Below the pieces are notes generated by a model, which searched no databases, was not told where the DNA came from, and saw nothing but the letters and a program-made list of their open reading frames with translations. A DNA stretch of 56,026 nucleotides from the NCBI GenBank assembly GCA_019752015.1, contig JAIEMQ010000010.1, forward strand, positions 1 to 56,026. The letters run 5' to 3'. Origin of the DNA: Cyanobacteriota bacterium (lineage in GTDB: Bacteria > Acidobacteriota > Vicinamibacteria > Vicinamibacterales > UBA2999). Shown piece by piece: positions 34,077 to 41,461 of this stretch; position 1 is the first letter of the stretch; the number at the start of each line of letters is the position of its first letter. The position numbers were made by a program, and so were the translations under genes.

Positions 34077-35720
34077 TTGCAACGGCCTCGGTTCGTGGCT
34101 GCCTTACCTGAAAAGCTCTCACGGTACGCTGCTGTCGCGACGCTGCTGCTGAAGTATGGCCGCGGCGTCAGCGAGACCGAGCCCGGCGATGTTCCTGACG
34201 AGGCGCCCGATGCGCTCGCCCGCGACCTCGAGAAGCTCGGGCCGACGTTCATCAAGCTCGGCCAGGTCCTCTCGACACGGCCGGATTTGCTCCCGCCCGC
34301 GTATCTCGAAGCACTGACGCGGCTGCAGGACAACGTCAAAGCGTTCCCGTTTCCCGACGTGCAGCGCATCGTGGAAGAAGAGCTCGGCGCGCGGCTGTCA
34401 AAGGCATTCTCGGCGTTCGAGGAAACCCCGATTGCGGCGGCATCGCTCGGACAGGTCCATCGCGCGGCTCTGAGGGACGGCCGCATTGTCGCGGTCAAGG
34501 TGCAGCGGCCCGACATCGAGAAGACCGTTGCCACGGATCTCGAAGCGCTCGACGAAATCGCGCAGTTCCTCTCGACCCGCACCGGCGCCGGCAAACGCTA
34601 CGACCTCGTCGGCATGGTGGCCGAATTCCGCATTGCGCTCCAGGCCGAGCTCGATTACATGCAGGAAGCCAACAACCTGCGCACGATCGGCACGAACCTC
34701 GAAGAGTTCGAGGCGATCGTCGTGCCGCAGCCGGTCGAGGGTTACACCAGCAAGCGCGTCCTGACGATGGACTATGTGTCGGGCAGGAAAGTCACGCAGA
34801 TCAGCCCGGTCGTCAGCATCGAGCTGCAACGCGATGTGCTCGCCGATACGCTGGTGCGCGCCTACCTGAAACAGATCGTGCTCGACGGCGTTTTCCACGC
34901 CGACCCGCATCCCGGCAACGTGTTCGTTACCGACGAGGGTCTGCTCGCGCTGATCGATCTCGGCATGATCGGGCGGCTCAGTCCGCAAATGCAGGATCGC
35001 CTGCTGAAGCTGCTGCTGGCGATCAGCGAAGGCCGCGGCGAGGAAGCGGCTGAAGTCGCGGTCACGCTCGGCGAGAAGCTGCCCGAGTTCAACGAGGCGG
35101 GGTTCAGGCGGGCGATCTCGACGCTGGTTGGCCGCATCGGCCACCAGTCCGTCGCCGAGTTCCAGGTCGGCCGCGTTTTCCTCGAGCTGTCGGCCCTGAT
35201 CAACGACAACGCCATGCGCGCGCCCGCCGAGCTGACCATGCTCGGCAAGACGCTGCTGCATCTCGACGAAGTCGCGCGCGCGCTCGATCCGACGCTCGAC
35301 GTCAACGACTGCGTGCGCCGCAACGGCGTCGAGCTGATGTCGCGCCGCATGAAGAAGATGGCCTCGTCGGGCAGCCTGATCGCGGCGGTGCTCGAAGGCA
35401 AGGAATTCGCGGCGAAGCTGCCGGGCCGCGTCAATCGCGTGCTCGATTCGCTCGCGGCGAGCGAGCTGAAGCTGAAGGTCGAACTGATCGATGACGGCGC
35501 GATCATCGACGGGCTGCAGAAAGTGGCCAACCGCATCACGCTCGGGCTGATTCTCGCGGCGATGATCGTCGGCGCCGCGATGGTGATGCGCGTCGACACG
35601 ACCTTCCGGATCCTCGGCTATCCCGGCCTCGCGATGATCCTGTTCGTGCTTGCAGGTGTCGGGGCCGCGTATCTCGCGGTGCAGATCGTCCGCCACGATC
35701 GGTCGGTGCATCACCGGTGA
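34077..35720 (+). CDS. ABC1/AarF/UbiB-type atypical protein kinase
   Basis: The protein has 547 residues from TTG 34077; GTG 34095 gives 541 and cannot be excluded. UbiB-family marks: KxGQ motif FIKLGQVLSTRPDLLPPAYL, Ala-rich loop AASLGQVHRA replacing the Gly-rich loop, lysine VAVKVQRPDIEKT, catalytic/metal loop FHADPHPGNVFV and DLGMIGRLS. Two C-terminal membrane helices (LGLILAAMIVGAAMV, LAMILFVLAGVGAAYLAV) anchor it. The family uses ATPase/kinase activity to support ubiquinone synthesis or lipid transport. Its stop overlaps the cls start (GTGA), suggesting a joint role in membrane lipids. Confidence 0.9.
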   Translation: MQRPRFVAALPEKLSRYAAVATLLLKYGRGVSETEPGDVPDEAPDALARDLEKLGPTFIKLGQVLSTRPDLLPPAYLEALTRLQDNVKAFPFPDVQRIVEEELGARLSKAFSAFEETPIAAASLGQVHRAALRDGRIVAVKVQRPDIEKTVATDLEALDEIAQFLSTRTGAGKRYDLVGMVAEFRIALQAELDYMQEANNLRTIGTNLEEFEAIVVPQPVEGYTSKRVLTMDYVSGRKVTQISPVVSIELQRDVLADTLVRAYLKQIVLDGVFHADPHPGNVFVTDEGLLALIDLGMIGRLSPQMQDRLLKLLLAISEGRGEEAAEVAVTLGEKLPEFNEAGFRRAISTLVGRIGHQSVAEFQVGRVFLELSALINDNAMRAPAELTMLGKTLLHLDEVARALDPTLDVNDCVRRNGVELMSRRMKKMASSGSLIAAVLEGKEFAAKLPGRVNRVLDSLAASELKLKVELIDDGAIIDGLQKVANRITLGLILAAMIVGAAMVMRVDTTFRILGYPGLAMILFVLAGVGAAYLAVQIVRHDRSVHHR

Positions 35721-37183
35721 GCCGGCGGGTTCTGATACCGAGAAGCCAGCCGTACTTCCTGCGGCAGCAGCCGCTGCGCCGGAGGCCCAGCTATCGGCCG
35801 CCTCCGGATCCACGGCATACGAGGCCGAAAGGCGTCGCCACGGCGTGGACGCACATCCGGCGGTTACTCTGGTCGTGGTGGCCGTGGGCGCTGCTGTGCG
35901 TCTACTTCATCGATCAGCGCAACTGGTGGGCGGCGTTCGGCATCGCCATCTGGTCCGCCGTGTGCTCGCTGTCCACGCCAATCGAATTTCCGCCGCAGTA
36001 CGGCCTCGATCATGGACTGACGGTGAACGATCCGGAATTCGTCAACACCCTGGCGGGCGCGGCCGGCGTTCCCTTCCTGGCCGGCAACTCGCTCAAGCTT
36101 CTCAATAACGGCGACCGTTTCTATCCCGCAATGCTCGATGCGATCGCACAGGCGAAGTATTCGATCACCATCGAGGCCTACATCTATTGGGCGGGCGAGA
36201 TCGGCCTGACGTTCGCGTGCGCGCTTGCAGAGGCGGGCCAGCGCGGCGTGCGCGTCAAGATTCTTCTCGATGCGGTCGGATCGGCCAGTGTCGGCTCCGA
36301 GATCCTGCAGACCCTCGAGAAGGGCGGCTGCCACGTTGCCTGGTACAACCCGTTCCGCTGGAACCGCTGGAATCACCTGCGCCGCATCAACAACCGCACG
36401 CATCGCAAGTCGCTGATCATCGACGGCCGCGTCGGCTTCACCGGCGGCGCGGGCATTGCCGATCACTGGACCGGCGACGCGCAGGACGACAAGCACTGGC
36501 GCGATCTGCAGATTCGAATCGAAGGTCCGGCGGTGCGGCCGCTGCAGACCGGGTTCGCGCAGAACTGGCTCGAAGCCACCGGCGAACTGGTCACCGGCCC
36601 GCACTTCTACCCTGCGCCGGCACCAGCCGGTTCATTGTCGCTGCAGACGATCACGAGCTCGCCAGAGACCGGGGCGTCGACGGTGCGCGTGATGTATTGC
36701 CTGGCGATCTCGGCGGCGCGCATGTCGATCGACATCGCCAATCCGTATTTCGTGCCCGATCACGTGTCGATCGATCTGTTCCGCGATGCCGTCAAGCGCG
36801 GCGTGCGCGTCCGGGTGATGGTGGCGGGCATCAACAATGACACGCTGATCACCCGGTTCAACAGCGTCCGCCTCTATGGCGCGATGCTCGACGCCGGCGT
36901 CGAGCTCTACGAATACAACCGCACCATGATGCACCACAAGATCATGATGATCGACGGTCTGTGGTCGACGATCGGCACCGCCAACTTCGACAATCGATCG
37001 TTCTCGCACAACGAGGAGAGCAACGTGTCCGCGCTCGATGAAGGCGTGGCGCTCGAGCTGAGCCAATCGTTCGAGCGCGACCTCGCGGTGTCGGAGCGCG
37101 TCACCAGGGAAGCCTGGAAGCATCGCGGCCTGCCGCACAAGACCATCGAGGCGCTCGCCTCGTTCGTCCAGGACCAGGTCTAA
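35717..37183 (+). CDS. Cardiolipin synthase / phospholipase D family enzyme, copy 1
   Basis: The protein has 488 residues from GTG 35717, overlapping the UbiB-like gene by GTGA. A basic/Pro-rich N-terminal region precedes membrane segments (LLWSWWPWALLCVYFI, WWAAFGIAIWSAVCSL). Two complete HKD motifs follow: HRKSLIIDG (His near 228) and HHKIMMIDG (near 405), each followed by the Gly/Ser-rich partner (GFTGGAG, GTANFDNRS). They form one active site that makes cardiolipin from phosphatidylglycerol or transfers phosphatidyl groups. It ends 31 nt from a convergent paralogue, and the gap is filled by a heptamer array. Confidence 0.9.
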   Translation: MSRRVLIPRSQPYFLRQQPLRRRPSYRPPPDPRHTRPKGVATAWTHIRRLLWSWWPWALLCVYFIDQRNWWAAFGIAIWSAVCSLSTPIEFPPQYGLDHGLTVNDPEFVNTLAGAAGVPFLAGNSLKLLNNGDRFYPAMLDAIAQAKYSITIEAYIYWAGEIGLTFACALAEAGQRGVRVKILLDAVGSASVGSEILQTLEKGGCHVAWYNPFRWNRWNHLRRINNRTHRKSLIIDGRVGFTGGAGIADHWTGDAQDDKHWRDLQIRIEGPAVRPLQTGFAQNWLEATGELVTGPHFYPAPAPAGSLSLQTITSSPETGASTVRVMYCLAISAARMSIDIANPYFVPDHVSIDLFRDAVKRGVRVRVMVAGINNDTLITRFNSVRLYGAMLDAGVELYEYNRTMMHHKIMMIDGLWSTIGTANFDNRSFSHNEESNVSALDEGVALELSQSFERDLAVSERVTREAWKHRGLPHKTIEALASFVQDQV

Positions 37184-37185
37184 GC

Positions 37186-37213
37186 AAGCCCCAAGTCCCA
37201 AGCCCCAAGCCCC
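37186..37213. repeat. Heptamer array (AAGCCCC) between two convergent cls paralogues
   Basis: Four exact-phase units: AAGCCCC, AAGTCCC, AAGCCCC, AAGCCCC (28 nt). It fills nearly the whole 31-nt gap between convergent stop codons. It has no terminator fold. Confidence 0.9.
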
Positions 37214-37214
37214 T

Positions 37215-38501
37215 TCAAAACATTTCGCCGAAGAAGTCCCAGAACCACTCGTTGATCTTGCCGTCGAAGGACCGCTGCTTCGGCCAGGTCGCCGCATCGA
37301 GCCGCTTCGAGGACCGCAGGTCCGTCTCGAAGTCCTTGATCAGTTGTGCCGCCAGCTCCGGATCGTAGACGCCAATCGTGAGCTCGTCGTTCAACTCGAA
37401 GGAGCGGTTGCCGAAGTTGGCGGAGCCGATGATGCTGAAGATCCCGTCGACGATCATCGCCTTGGTGTGCATCATCGTCGGTTGATACTCGGCCACTTCA
37501 TAGCCGGCGTCGAGCAGCCGCTGATAGTCGTAGCGGCTGGCGTGCTTGACCGGCATGGCGTCGGTGATGTCGCCTTCAGCCAGAATGCGAATCCTGACGC
37601 CGCGCTCGCGCGCCCGATCCAGGCTCCACTGCGTGGATGGATCGAGCGTGATGTACGGCGACTGGAGATCGATCGTCCTCCTGGCAGCGGCAATCGCCAG
37701 CAGGTACTGCAGCTTGACGTTGCTCGCGCCCGTCATGGGATTGCTCCACACCACCACCGAGCGCGCGCCGGTCGCGCGCGCCGGCATTTCCGGATCGAGC
37801 GCCGGCGCCGACAGTCCGCCCGTTTCGATCCAGTTTTCGTAGAACGACCCGTCGAGGGCGCGGACGGCCGGACCGGTGATCCGGAACTGGGTGTCGCGCC
37901 AGTGATCCTGGTCCTGCGCATCGCCGAGCCAGTGATCGGCAACCCCCATGCCGCCGGTGAACGCAACGTCACCGTCGACGACGAGTGTCTTGCGATGCGT
38001 ACGGTAGTTGTAATCCTCGAGGCTGAAGACGCCGAGCGGGTTGAACCAGGCGAGCTGGGCGCCCGCCTCCGTGAGTTGGCCGGTGCTCTTCGCACCGAGC
38101 GACGAGCCGACGGGATCGAGGATGATGCGGACGACGACACCGCGCCGTGCGGCACGCGACAGTGCATCCACGAAGCGGTCGCCGATTTGGCCGTCGGTAA
38201 AAACGTAGGTCTCGAAGTTGACGTGGGCCCGGGCGTTGTCGATCGCGGCCAGCATGGCCGGATAGGCCTCGTCGCCGTTGTGCAGCACGGTGTAGGCATC
38301 GCCGTCCAGCACTGGCGCGCCGACGAGAGACGCGACGTAATCTGGAAACCGGGGATCCGTGGCCCCCACCGGACTCTCGACGCGAAGAGTCGCGGGATCC
38401 TGCGCGAGATACAAGACGAGGCCGACGACCGCGAGACTGAAGCCGGTCCAGAAGACCGGCTTGCGGTGTTTCCTGAGCTGATCCTTGAGGCGATCGGTCA
38501 C
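37215..38501 (-). CDS. Cardiolipin synthase / phospholipase D family enzyme, copy 2
   Basis: The protein has 428 residues from GTG 38501. It has one N-terminal membrane helix (PVFWTGFSLAVVGLVLYLA), then two HKD motifs: HRKTLVVDG (His near 168) and HTKAMIVDG (near 343), with partners AFTGGMG and GSANFGNRS. The active site is therefore complete. It shares the overall plan of the neighbour copy 1 but is clearly diverged (different membrane part, 60 residues shorter), so it is an old paralogue rather than a recent duplication. Upstream on the same strand lies a broken-gene region. Confidence 0.9.
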   Translation of the reverse strand: MTDRLKDQLRKHRKPVFWTGFSLAVVGLVLYLAQDPATLRVESPVGATDPRFPDYVASLVGAPVLDGDAYTVLHNGDEAYPAMLAAIDNARAHVNFETYVFTDGQIGDRFVDALSRAARRGVVVRIILDPVGSSLGAKSTGQLTEAGAQLAWFNPLGVFSLEDYNYRTHRKTLVVDGDVAFTGGMGVADHWLGDAQDQDHWRDTQFRITGPAVRALDGSFYENWIETGGLSAPALDPEMPARATGARSVVVWSNPMTGASNVKLQYLLAIAAARRTIDLQSPYITLDPSTQWSLDRARERGVRIRILAEGDITDAMPVKHASRYDYQRLLDAGYEVAEYQPTMMHTKAMIVDGIFSIIGSANFGNRSFELNDELTIGVYDPELAAQLIKDFETDLRSSKRLDAATWPKQRSFDGKINEWFWDFFGEMF

Positions 38502-38504
38502 GCC

Positions 38505-38672
38505 TCATCGTTGTAGCAAGTTCCGCGCCGCCTGGCCCTCGAAACTACGGCTGAATGGGGCCTTGGCGACGCCAACCGGCGTCACTTCGCCCGTGACGGT
38601 GCCGTCGGCGGTGACGCGGCCCTTCACGTCGAACGTGAACGCGGCGTTCGGACCAAACCGCGCGTCCCGTAG
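38505..38672 (-). pseudogene. C-terminal remnant of an unidentified gene
   Basis: In a frame different from the monooxygenase, this stretch reads RFGPNAAFTFDVKGRVTADG, then TVTGEVTPVGVAKAPFSRSF and a short tail to TGA 38507-38505. It has normal coding character but no start. It abuts and overlaps the truncated copper monooxygenase, so a deletion probably joined the front of one gene to the back of another. The protein family is not recognised. Confidence 0.5.
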
Positions 38673-39763
38673 TGCGCGACGGCCTCGACGATCGTGCCGC
38701 GCGGCAGCGCCACCGGCGCGGTGGGATAGTAGTACAGCTGCCAGTTGAAATCGTACGACGGCACGCTCAGCAGCGTCTGCTTCCTGCCGTCGGGCAACAG
38801 CGCCGTCAGCGTCATGTCCTTGCCGCGGAAATGCATGTGCGGGAAGTACGACACGATGTTGATGTCCTGATCCAGCGGGAACAGCGCGCGCATCTCGTGA
38901 TTCTTCGCGCCGGCCGGTATCCGGAAGGCGACATCTCCGGCCACCGCGGATGCGACTTCCTTCTTCAGCTCGCCTCGGCCGAAATACAAGCCGACGCGCG
39001 TGGTGTCGGCCTGCGCTTTCCCGTTCGGGTGGTAGTGCAGATTGGTGCGCAGCTGCTGGCCTTTGCGAATCCAGCGGCCCACACCCTCGGGATATTCCGT
39101 GGCGTTGGTGCCGACGGCCCAGACACCGAGCACGTCGATGAATCCGGACTGGCCGACGTTGGCGCCGGCCAGGAACAACACCGAGTGATGCGTCACTTCA
39201 CGGTTGCTCGGACGAATCTCCAGCGCGCGGATCCAGCGATCTGCCGGGATGTCGATCGTGATGTTGGGCGTCGGAAAAATGTCCTTGCCGTCGGCCGGCA
39301 CCTCGATCGTCGGCAACGTGATGATGTAGTCAGGCTCACCCAGCTGCCATCCTTCGGGCAGCGCGGGAATCGTCGGTTCATCAGCAGGATTGCCGCGCGG
39401 CGCGCCCGCGTCGACCCACTTCACGATCGTGTCGATCTGCTTGTCGCTCAGCCGCGCGTCGTTCTTGAAGGTGCCATGCGCGGGATCGGCGAACCACGGC
39501 GGCATCTCGCGGTTCTGCACTTTCTGCTTGATCGAGCGCGCCCACGGCCGCACCTCGTCGTAGGTGCGCAGCGACATCGGCGCGACTTCGCCCGGGCGAT
39601 GACACGAGATGCAATTGGAAAAGAGAATCGGCGCAACGTCCTTCGCGAACGTCACTGGAGCGGCCGCGGTGGCCGCAGGTCGTGTTGCCGGACGCGGAGC
39701 TTGCGCCGTGACCGCCAGACCAAATGCCGCGACGAACACGCCGACGAACATGCCTTGACGCAC
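38624..39763 (-). CDS. Cytochrome c / copper type II monooxygenase-like protein, C-terminally truncated
   Basis: The protein has 379 residues with a signal peptide (MRQGMFVGVFVAAFGLAVTA). A c-type haem site, CISCH, with a cytochrome-c-like segment (APILFSNCISCHRPGEVAPM), is followed by a PHM-like copper domain: HHSVLF (Cu-H type), HYHPNGKAQ, and FPHMHFRGKDM (HxH, Cu-M type). Family members I recall continue past VEAVAHY with a DNS/NPxNP stretch and a Met-containing motif. Here the frame leaves that pattern after VEAVAHYG and stops 14 residues later. The Cu-M Met ligand is therefore probably lost. It may be a pseudogene or a shortened haem/copper protein in the periplasm. Confidence 0.75.
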   Translation of the reverse strand: MRQGMFVGVFVAAFGLAVTAQAPRPATRPAATAAAPVTFAKDVAPILFSNCISCHRPGEVAPMSLRTYDEVRPWARSIKQKVQNREMPPWFADPAHGTFKNDARLSDKQIDTIVKWVDAGAPRGNPADEPTIPALPEGWQLGEPDYIITLPTIEVPADGKDIFPTPNITIDIPADRWIRALEIRPSNREVTHHSVLFLAGANVGQSGFIDVLGVWAVGTNATEYPEGVGRWIRKGQQLRTNLHYHPNGKAQADTTRVGLYFGRGELKKEVASAVAGDVAFRIPAGAKNHEMRALFPLDQDINIVSYFPHMHFRGKDMTLTALLPDGRKQTLLSVPSYDFNWQLYYYPTAPVALPRGTIVEAVAHYGTRGLVRTPRSRST

Positions 39764-39777
39764 GCTGGCCTCCCGTG

Positions 39778-39804
39778 TTGTCTATGAGATGGCTAGCGTA
39801 TACT
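39778..39804 (+). promoter_or_regulatory. Candidate tRNA promoter
   Basis: TTGTCT (39778-39783) and TATACT (39799-39804) lie 15 nt apart, and the -10 is about 35 nt before the tRNA. The spacing is short, so the -35 is doubtful. Confidence 0.35.
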
Positions 39805-39838
39805 GATTGCTTACTGCCGTTGCAATTGACCTCTCCGT

Positions 39839-39925
39839 GCGGGAGTGGCGGAATTGGCAGACGCGCTAGCCTCAGGAGCTAGTCCGGGCAACCGGGTGGA
39901 GGTTCGAGTCCTCTCTTCCGCACCA
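39839..39925 (+). tRNA. tRNA-Leu (anticodon CAG)
   Basis: The 87-nt class II tRNA folds fully: acceptor GCGGGAG with CTTCCGC, D-arm GGCGGAATTGGCAGACGC, anticodon arm CTAGC-loop-GCTAG with CAG at 39873-39875, a long variable arm (GTCCGGGCAACCGGGT) and T-arm GAGG TTCGAGT CCTC. CCA is encoded (39923-39925). It decodes CUG. Its 3' 22 nt recur at the end of each of the two 105-bp units just downstream, marking it as a likely integration target. Confidence 0.97.
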
Positions 39926-40030
39926 CTCATTCGTCCTTCGGCCTCATTCTGGCGCGCCAGAGGGACTCAGCCGCTCGGCCGTCGGGCTTCCCCCTCGGCC
40001 TAGAGGGGTCGGGTCCTCTCTTCCGCACCA
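39926..40030 (+). repeat. 105-bp tandem unit 1 ending in a tRNA-Leu 3' copy
   Basis: It begins CTCATTCGTCCTTCGG directly after the tRNA CCA. It contains a perfect TCTGGCGCGCCAGA palindrome and a CCCCTC/GAGGGG hairpin, and ends in GTCCTCTCTTCCGCACCA. It differs from unit 2 at two of 105 positions. No protein is encoded. Confidence 0.95.
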
Positions 40031-40135
40031 CTCATTCGTCCTTCGGCCTCATTCTGGCGCGTCAGAGGGACTCAGCCGCTCGGCCGTCGGGCTTCCCCCT
40101 CGGCCTAGAGGGGTCGAGTCCTCTCTTCCGCACCA
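40031..40135 (+). repeat. 105-bp tandem unit 2 ending in a tRNA-Leu 3' copy
   Basis: It has the same unit boundaries as 39926-40030, with one change in the palindrome (GCGCGTCAGA) and one in the terminal copy, which here matches the tRNA 22-mer exactly (40114-40135). From 40136 to 40392 (257 nt) I see no gene, only AT-richer spacer before the toxin promoter. Confidence 0.95.
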
Positions 40136-40380
40136 ATGTAACTACTTTAACGCCAACGTTTTAGCGAGACGTGCGACTTCTGCAAAGGGGTCGCCCCAAG
40201 CTCTTCCGATGGCCCTCATTGGCCCCTCTTAGGATTCGCAGTCACACCGGGGTTCAACGCCTCGCTCAAAATCACCCCGAGCCTCGGAAAGCTGGGCCAA
40301 GAATGCCAGTTTCCTTGGAAACACCACGACCGATGTCGCACGCACGGGCTAGCTTCAGGCTGACCGGGGAGATTGTCTAC

Positions 40381-40414
40381 TTGATAAGGCCGTCAAATTG
40401 TATATACAATTTGA
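40381..40414 (+). promoter_or_regulatory. Promoter and 22-bp palindromic operator of brnTA
   Basis: The half-site TCAAATTGTAT (40393-40403) is followed directly by its exact reverse complement (40404-40414), a perfect 22-bp palindrome. It lies on a fair promoter: TTGATA (40381-40386), 18 nt, TACAAT (40405-40410). ATG 40428 follows with GGGGCGG as ribosome site. BrnA-type ribbon-helix-helix antitoxins repress their own operon at such sites, so this is probably the operator. Confidence 0.7.
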
Positions 40415-40427
40415 TATATGGGGCGGT

Positions 40428-40703
40428 ATGCTTGAATTCGATCCGGCAAAGGATCGACAGAATATCCGCAAGCATGGCATCAGCCTGGCCAGGTTCGCCG
40501 ACATGGATGAGGAGTCGTATCTGTCGGCTCGCGACGAACGCGAATATGACAGCGAGGAACGCTGGATCTTCTTCGGCCTGATCGATGCAACCCTGTACTG
40601 CGCAGTGATTACCTATCGCGACGATCGTTACCGCGTCATCAGCCTACGACGCGCCACCAAACGAGAGAGACAACACTATGGCGAAACGAAAGAGGAACAG
40701 TGA
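40428..40703 (+). CDS. brnT: BrnT-family toxin
   Basis: The protein has 91 residues from ATG 40428 (MLEFDPAKDRQNIRKHGISL), the standard BrnT start; an upstream in-frame reading crosses the operator. Family motifs: FDPAKxxxNxxKHGISL, the central ERWIFFGLIDATLYCAVITY strand pair, and C-terminal RYRVISLRRATKRERQHY with the conserved Arg-rich end. BrnT is a RelE-fold ribonuclease that halts translation and is bound by BrnA. It is first in the operon and overlaps brnA by 26 nt. The composition is less GC-rich than its neighbours, fitting an acquired island beside the tRNA. Confidence 0.88.
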   Translation: MLEFDPAKDRQNIRKHGISLARFADMDEESYLSARDEREYDSEERWIFFGLIDATLYCAVITYRDDRYRVISLRRATKRERQHYGETKEEQ

Positions 40704-40944
40704 TTCGCCCGAACAGGGCCCGGCATTCTTCAAGCGAGCGAAGTCAGGAACCGATCACCTTCCGACGGCGCTGGCAGATGCCGTGCGTCGATTCCGAGGC
40801 AAGCAGAAAGCACCCACCAAAAAAATGATCAGCCTTCGCGTCGATCAGGACACGGTGGCGGCTTATCAGAGAACCGGTCGTGGATGGCAGAGTCGTATGA
40901 ACGCGACTCTAGTACGCGGCGCCAAGCGTCTGAGAGCGAGCTAA
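40678..40944 (+). CDS. brnA: BrnA-family antitoxin
   Basis: The protein has 88 residues. The basic N-terminal part contacts the toxin (FFKRAKSGTDHLPTALADAV). The C-terminal KKMISLRVDQDTVAAYQRTG, then RGWQSRMNATLVRGAK, is the BrnA ribbon-helix-helix DNA-binding domain. It neutralises BrnT and represses the shared promoter, where a 22-bp perfect palindrome lies at 40393-40414. The start overlaps brnT by 26 nt, the usual arrangement. Confidence 0.88.
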   Translation: MAKRKRNSDSPEQGPAFFKRAKSGTDHLPTALADAVRRFRGKQKAPTKKMISLRVDQDTVAAYQRTGRGWQSRMNATLVRGAKRLRAS

Positions 40945-41016
40945 CGAGATGTTTCTGTTGGGCTTATCGGCGAATCCCCCTTGCCATTCCGCCGCTCTCT
41001 TTTTAGACTCGATGAC

Positions 41017-41217
41017 ATGTCGACTGGCCCCCCGGGGCAAGAGTCCTGGCCGCCCTGCCCGGAATGCCCGATTTGCCAGGGGAAAATGGAGCTCGTCTAC
41101 GAACGCTTCAACCAGCAGGTCTGCGTGTGTACGGACTGCCACTCAGGACTCACGATACCCACCACAGCCTGGGAAATTCGGAAGAAGAAGCGCAACGGTA
41201 TACGGAAATCACCGTAG
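41017..41217 (+). CDS. Small zinc-ribbon protein, paralogue A
   Basis: The protein has 66 residues from ATG 41017; 40981 is a longer alternative. Two Cys pairs are seen, CPIC and CVCTDC (CPICQGKMELVYERFNQQVC, then VCTDCHSGLTIPTTAWE), giving a zinc-ribbon fold. A Pro/Gly-rich N-terminus and basic tail (RKKKRNG) follow. No function is known. A close relative lies 37 nt downstream, so this is a local duplication. It sits in the accessory stretch between brnTA and the LysR gene. Confidence 0.65.
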   Translation: MSTGPPGQESWPPCPECPICQGKMELVYERFNQQVCVCTDCHSGLTIPTTAWEIRKKKRNGIRKSP

Positions 41218-41254
41218 TCGCACTGGCAGATCTCTTGCTCTAGCCGGGGTCAGT

Positions 41255-41449
41255 ATGGCTGTGAACATAGACCCCAAGGCGCCTGGCCCGTGCGACGTGA
41301 TCGAGATGTGCCCCATTTGTGGGGGATCGATGGAAGCCGTCTACAGCCGCGCTCATCAAAAGGTGTGCGTGTGTAGCGACTGCCACACGAGTATTACGGT
41401 CCCTTCCGCGGCATGGGAAGTGTCGCGCAATAAGGGCGGGCACCGTTAA
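41255..41449 (+). CDS. Small zinc-ribbon protein, paralogue B
   Basis: The protein has 64 residues from ATG 41255 (MAVNIDPKAPGPCDVIEMCP). It shares the layout of paralogue A: CPICGGSMEAVYSRAHQKVC then VCSDCHTSITVPSAAWEVS. About half of the positions between the Cys pairs are identical, including M-E-x-VY, VCVC and AWE. The two copies are in tandem, on the same strand but in different frames. It is unrecognised beyond the zinc ribbon. It is convergent with the LysR gene, 12 nt away. Confidence 0.65.
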   Translation: MAVNIDPKAPGPCDVIEMCPICGGSMEAVYSRAHQKVCVCSDCHTSITVPSAAWEVSRNKGGHR

Positions 41450-41461
41450 CACGGCGGCCGG

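Noticed and set aside
37186-37213. Intrinsic terminator between the two cls genes
   Set aside because: The AAGCCCC array is not self-complementary and has no T-run, so it is listed as a repeat only.
39926-40135. CRISPR-like or degenerate tRNA interpretation of the 105-bp units
   Set aside because: There are only two units with no unique spacers. They lack a 5' acceptor half matching the CTTCCGC end, so they are not tRNAs; only the 3' end is copied.
40171-40581. A 136-codon frame overlapping the brnTA promoter and the start of brnT
   Set aside because: It has no family resemblance, runs across the operator and promoter, and shares DNA with the well-supported toxin gene in another frame.
40136-41460. 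Prophage or transposon in the tRNA-linked stretch
   Set aside because: No integrase, transposase or phage gene is visible; only the tRNA 3' copies and accessory genes suggest past integration.
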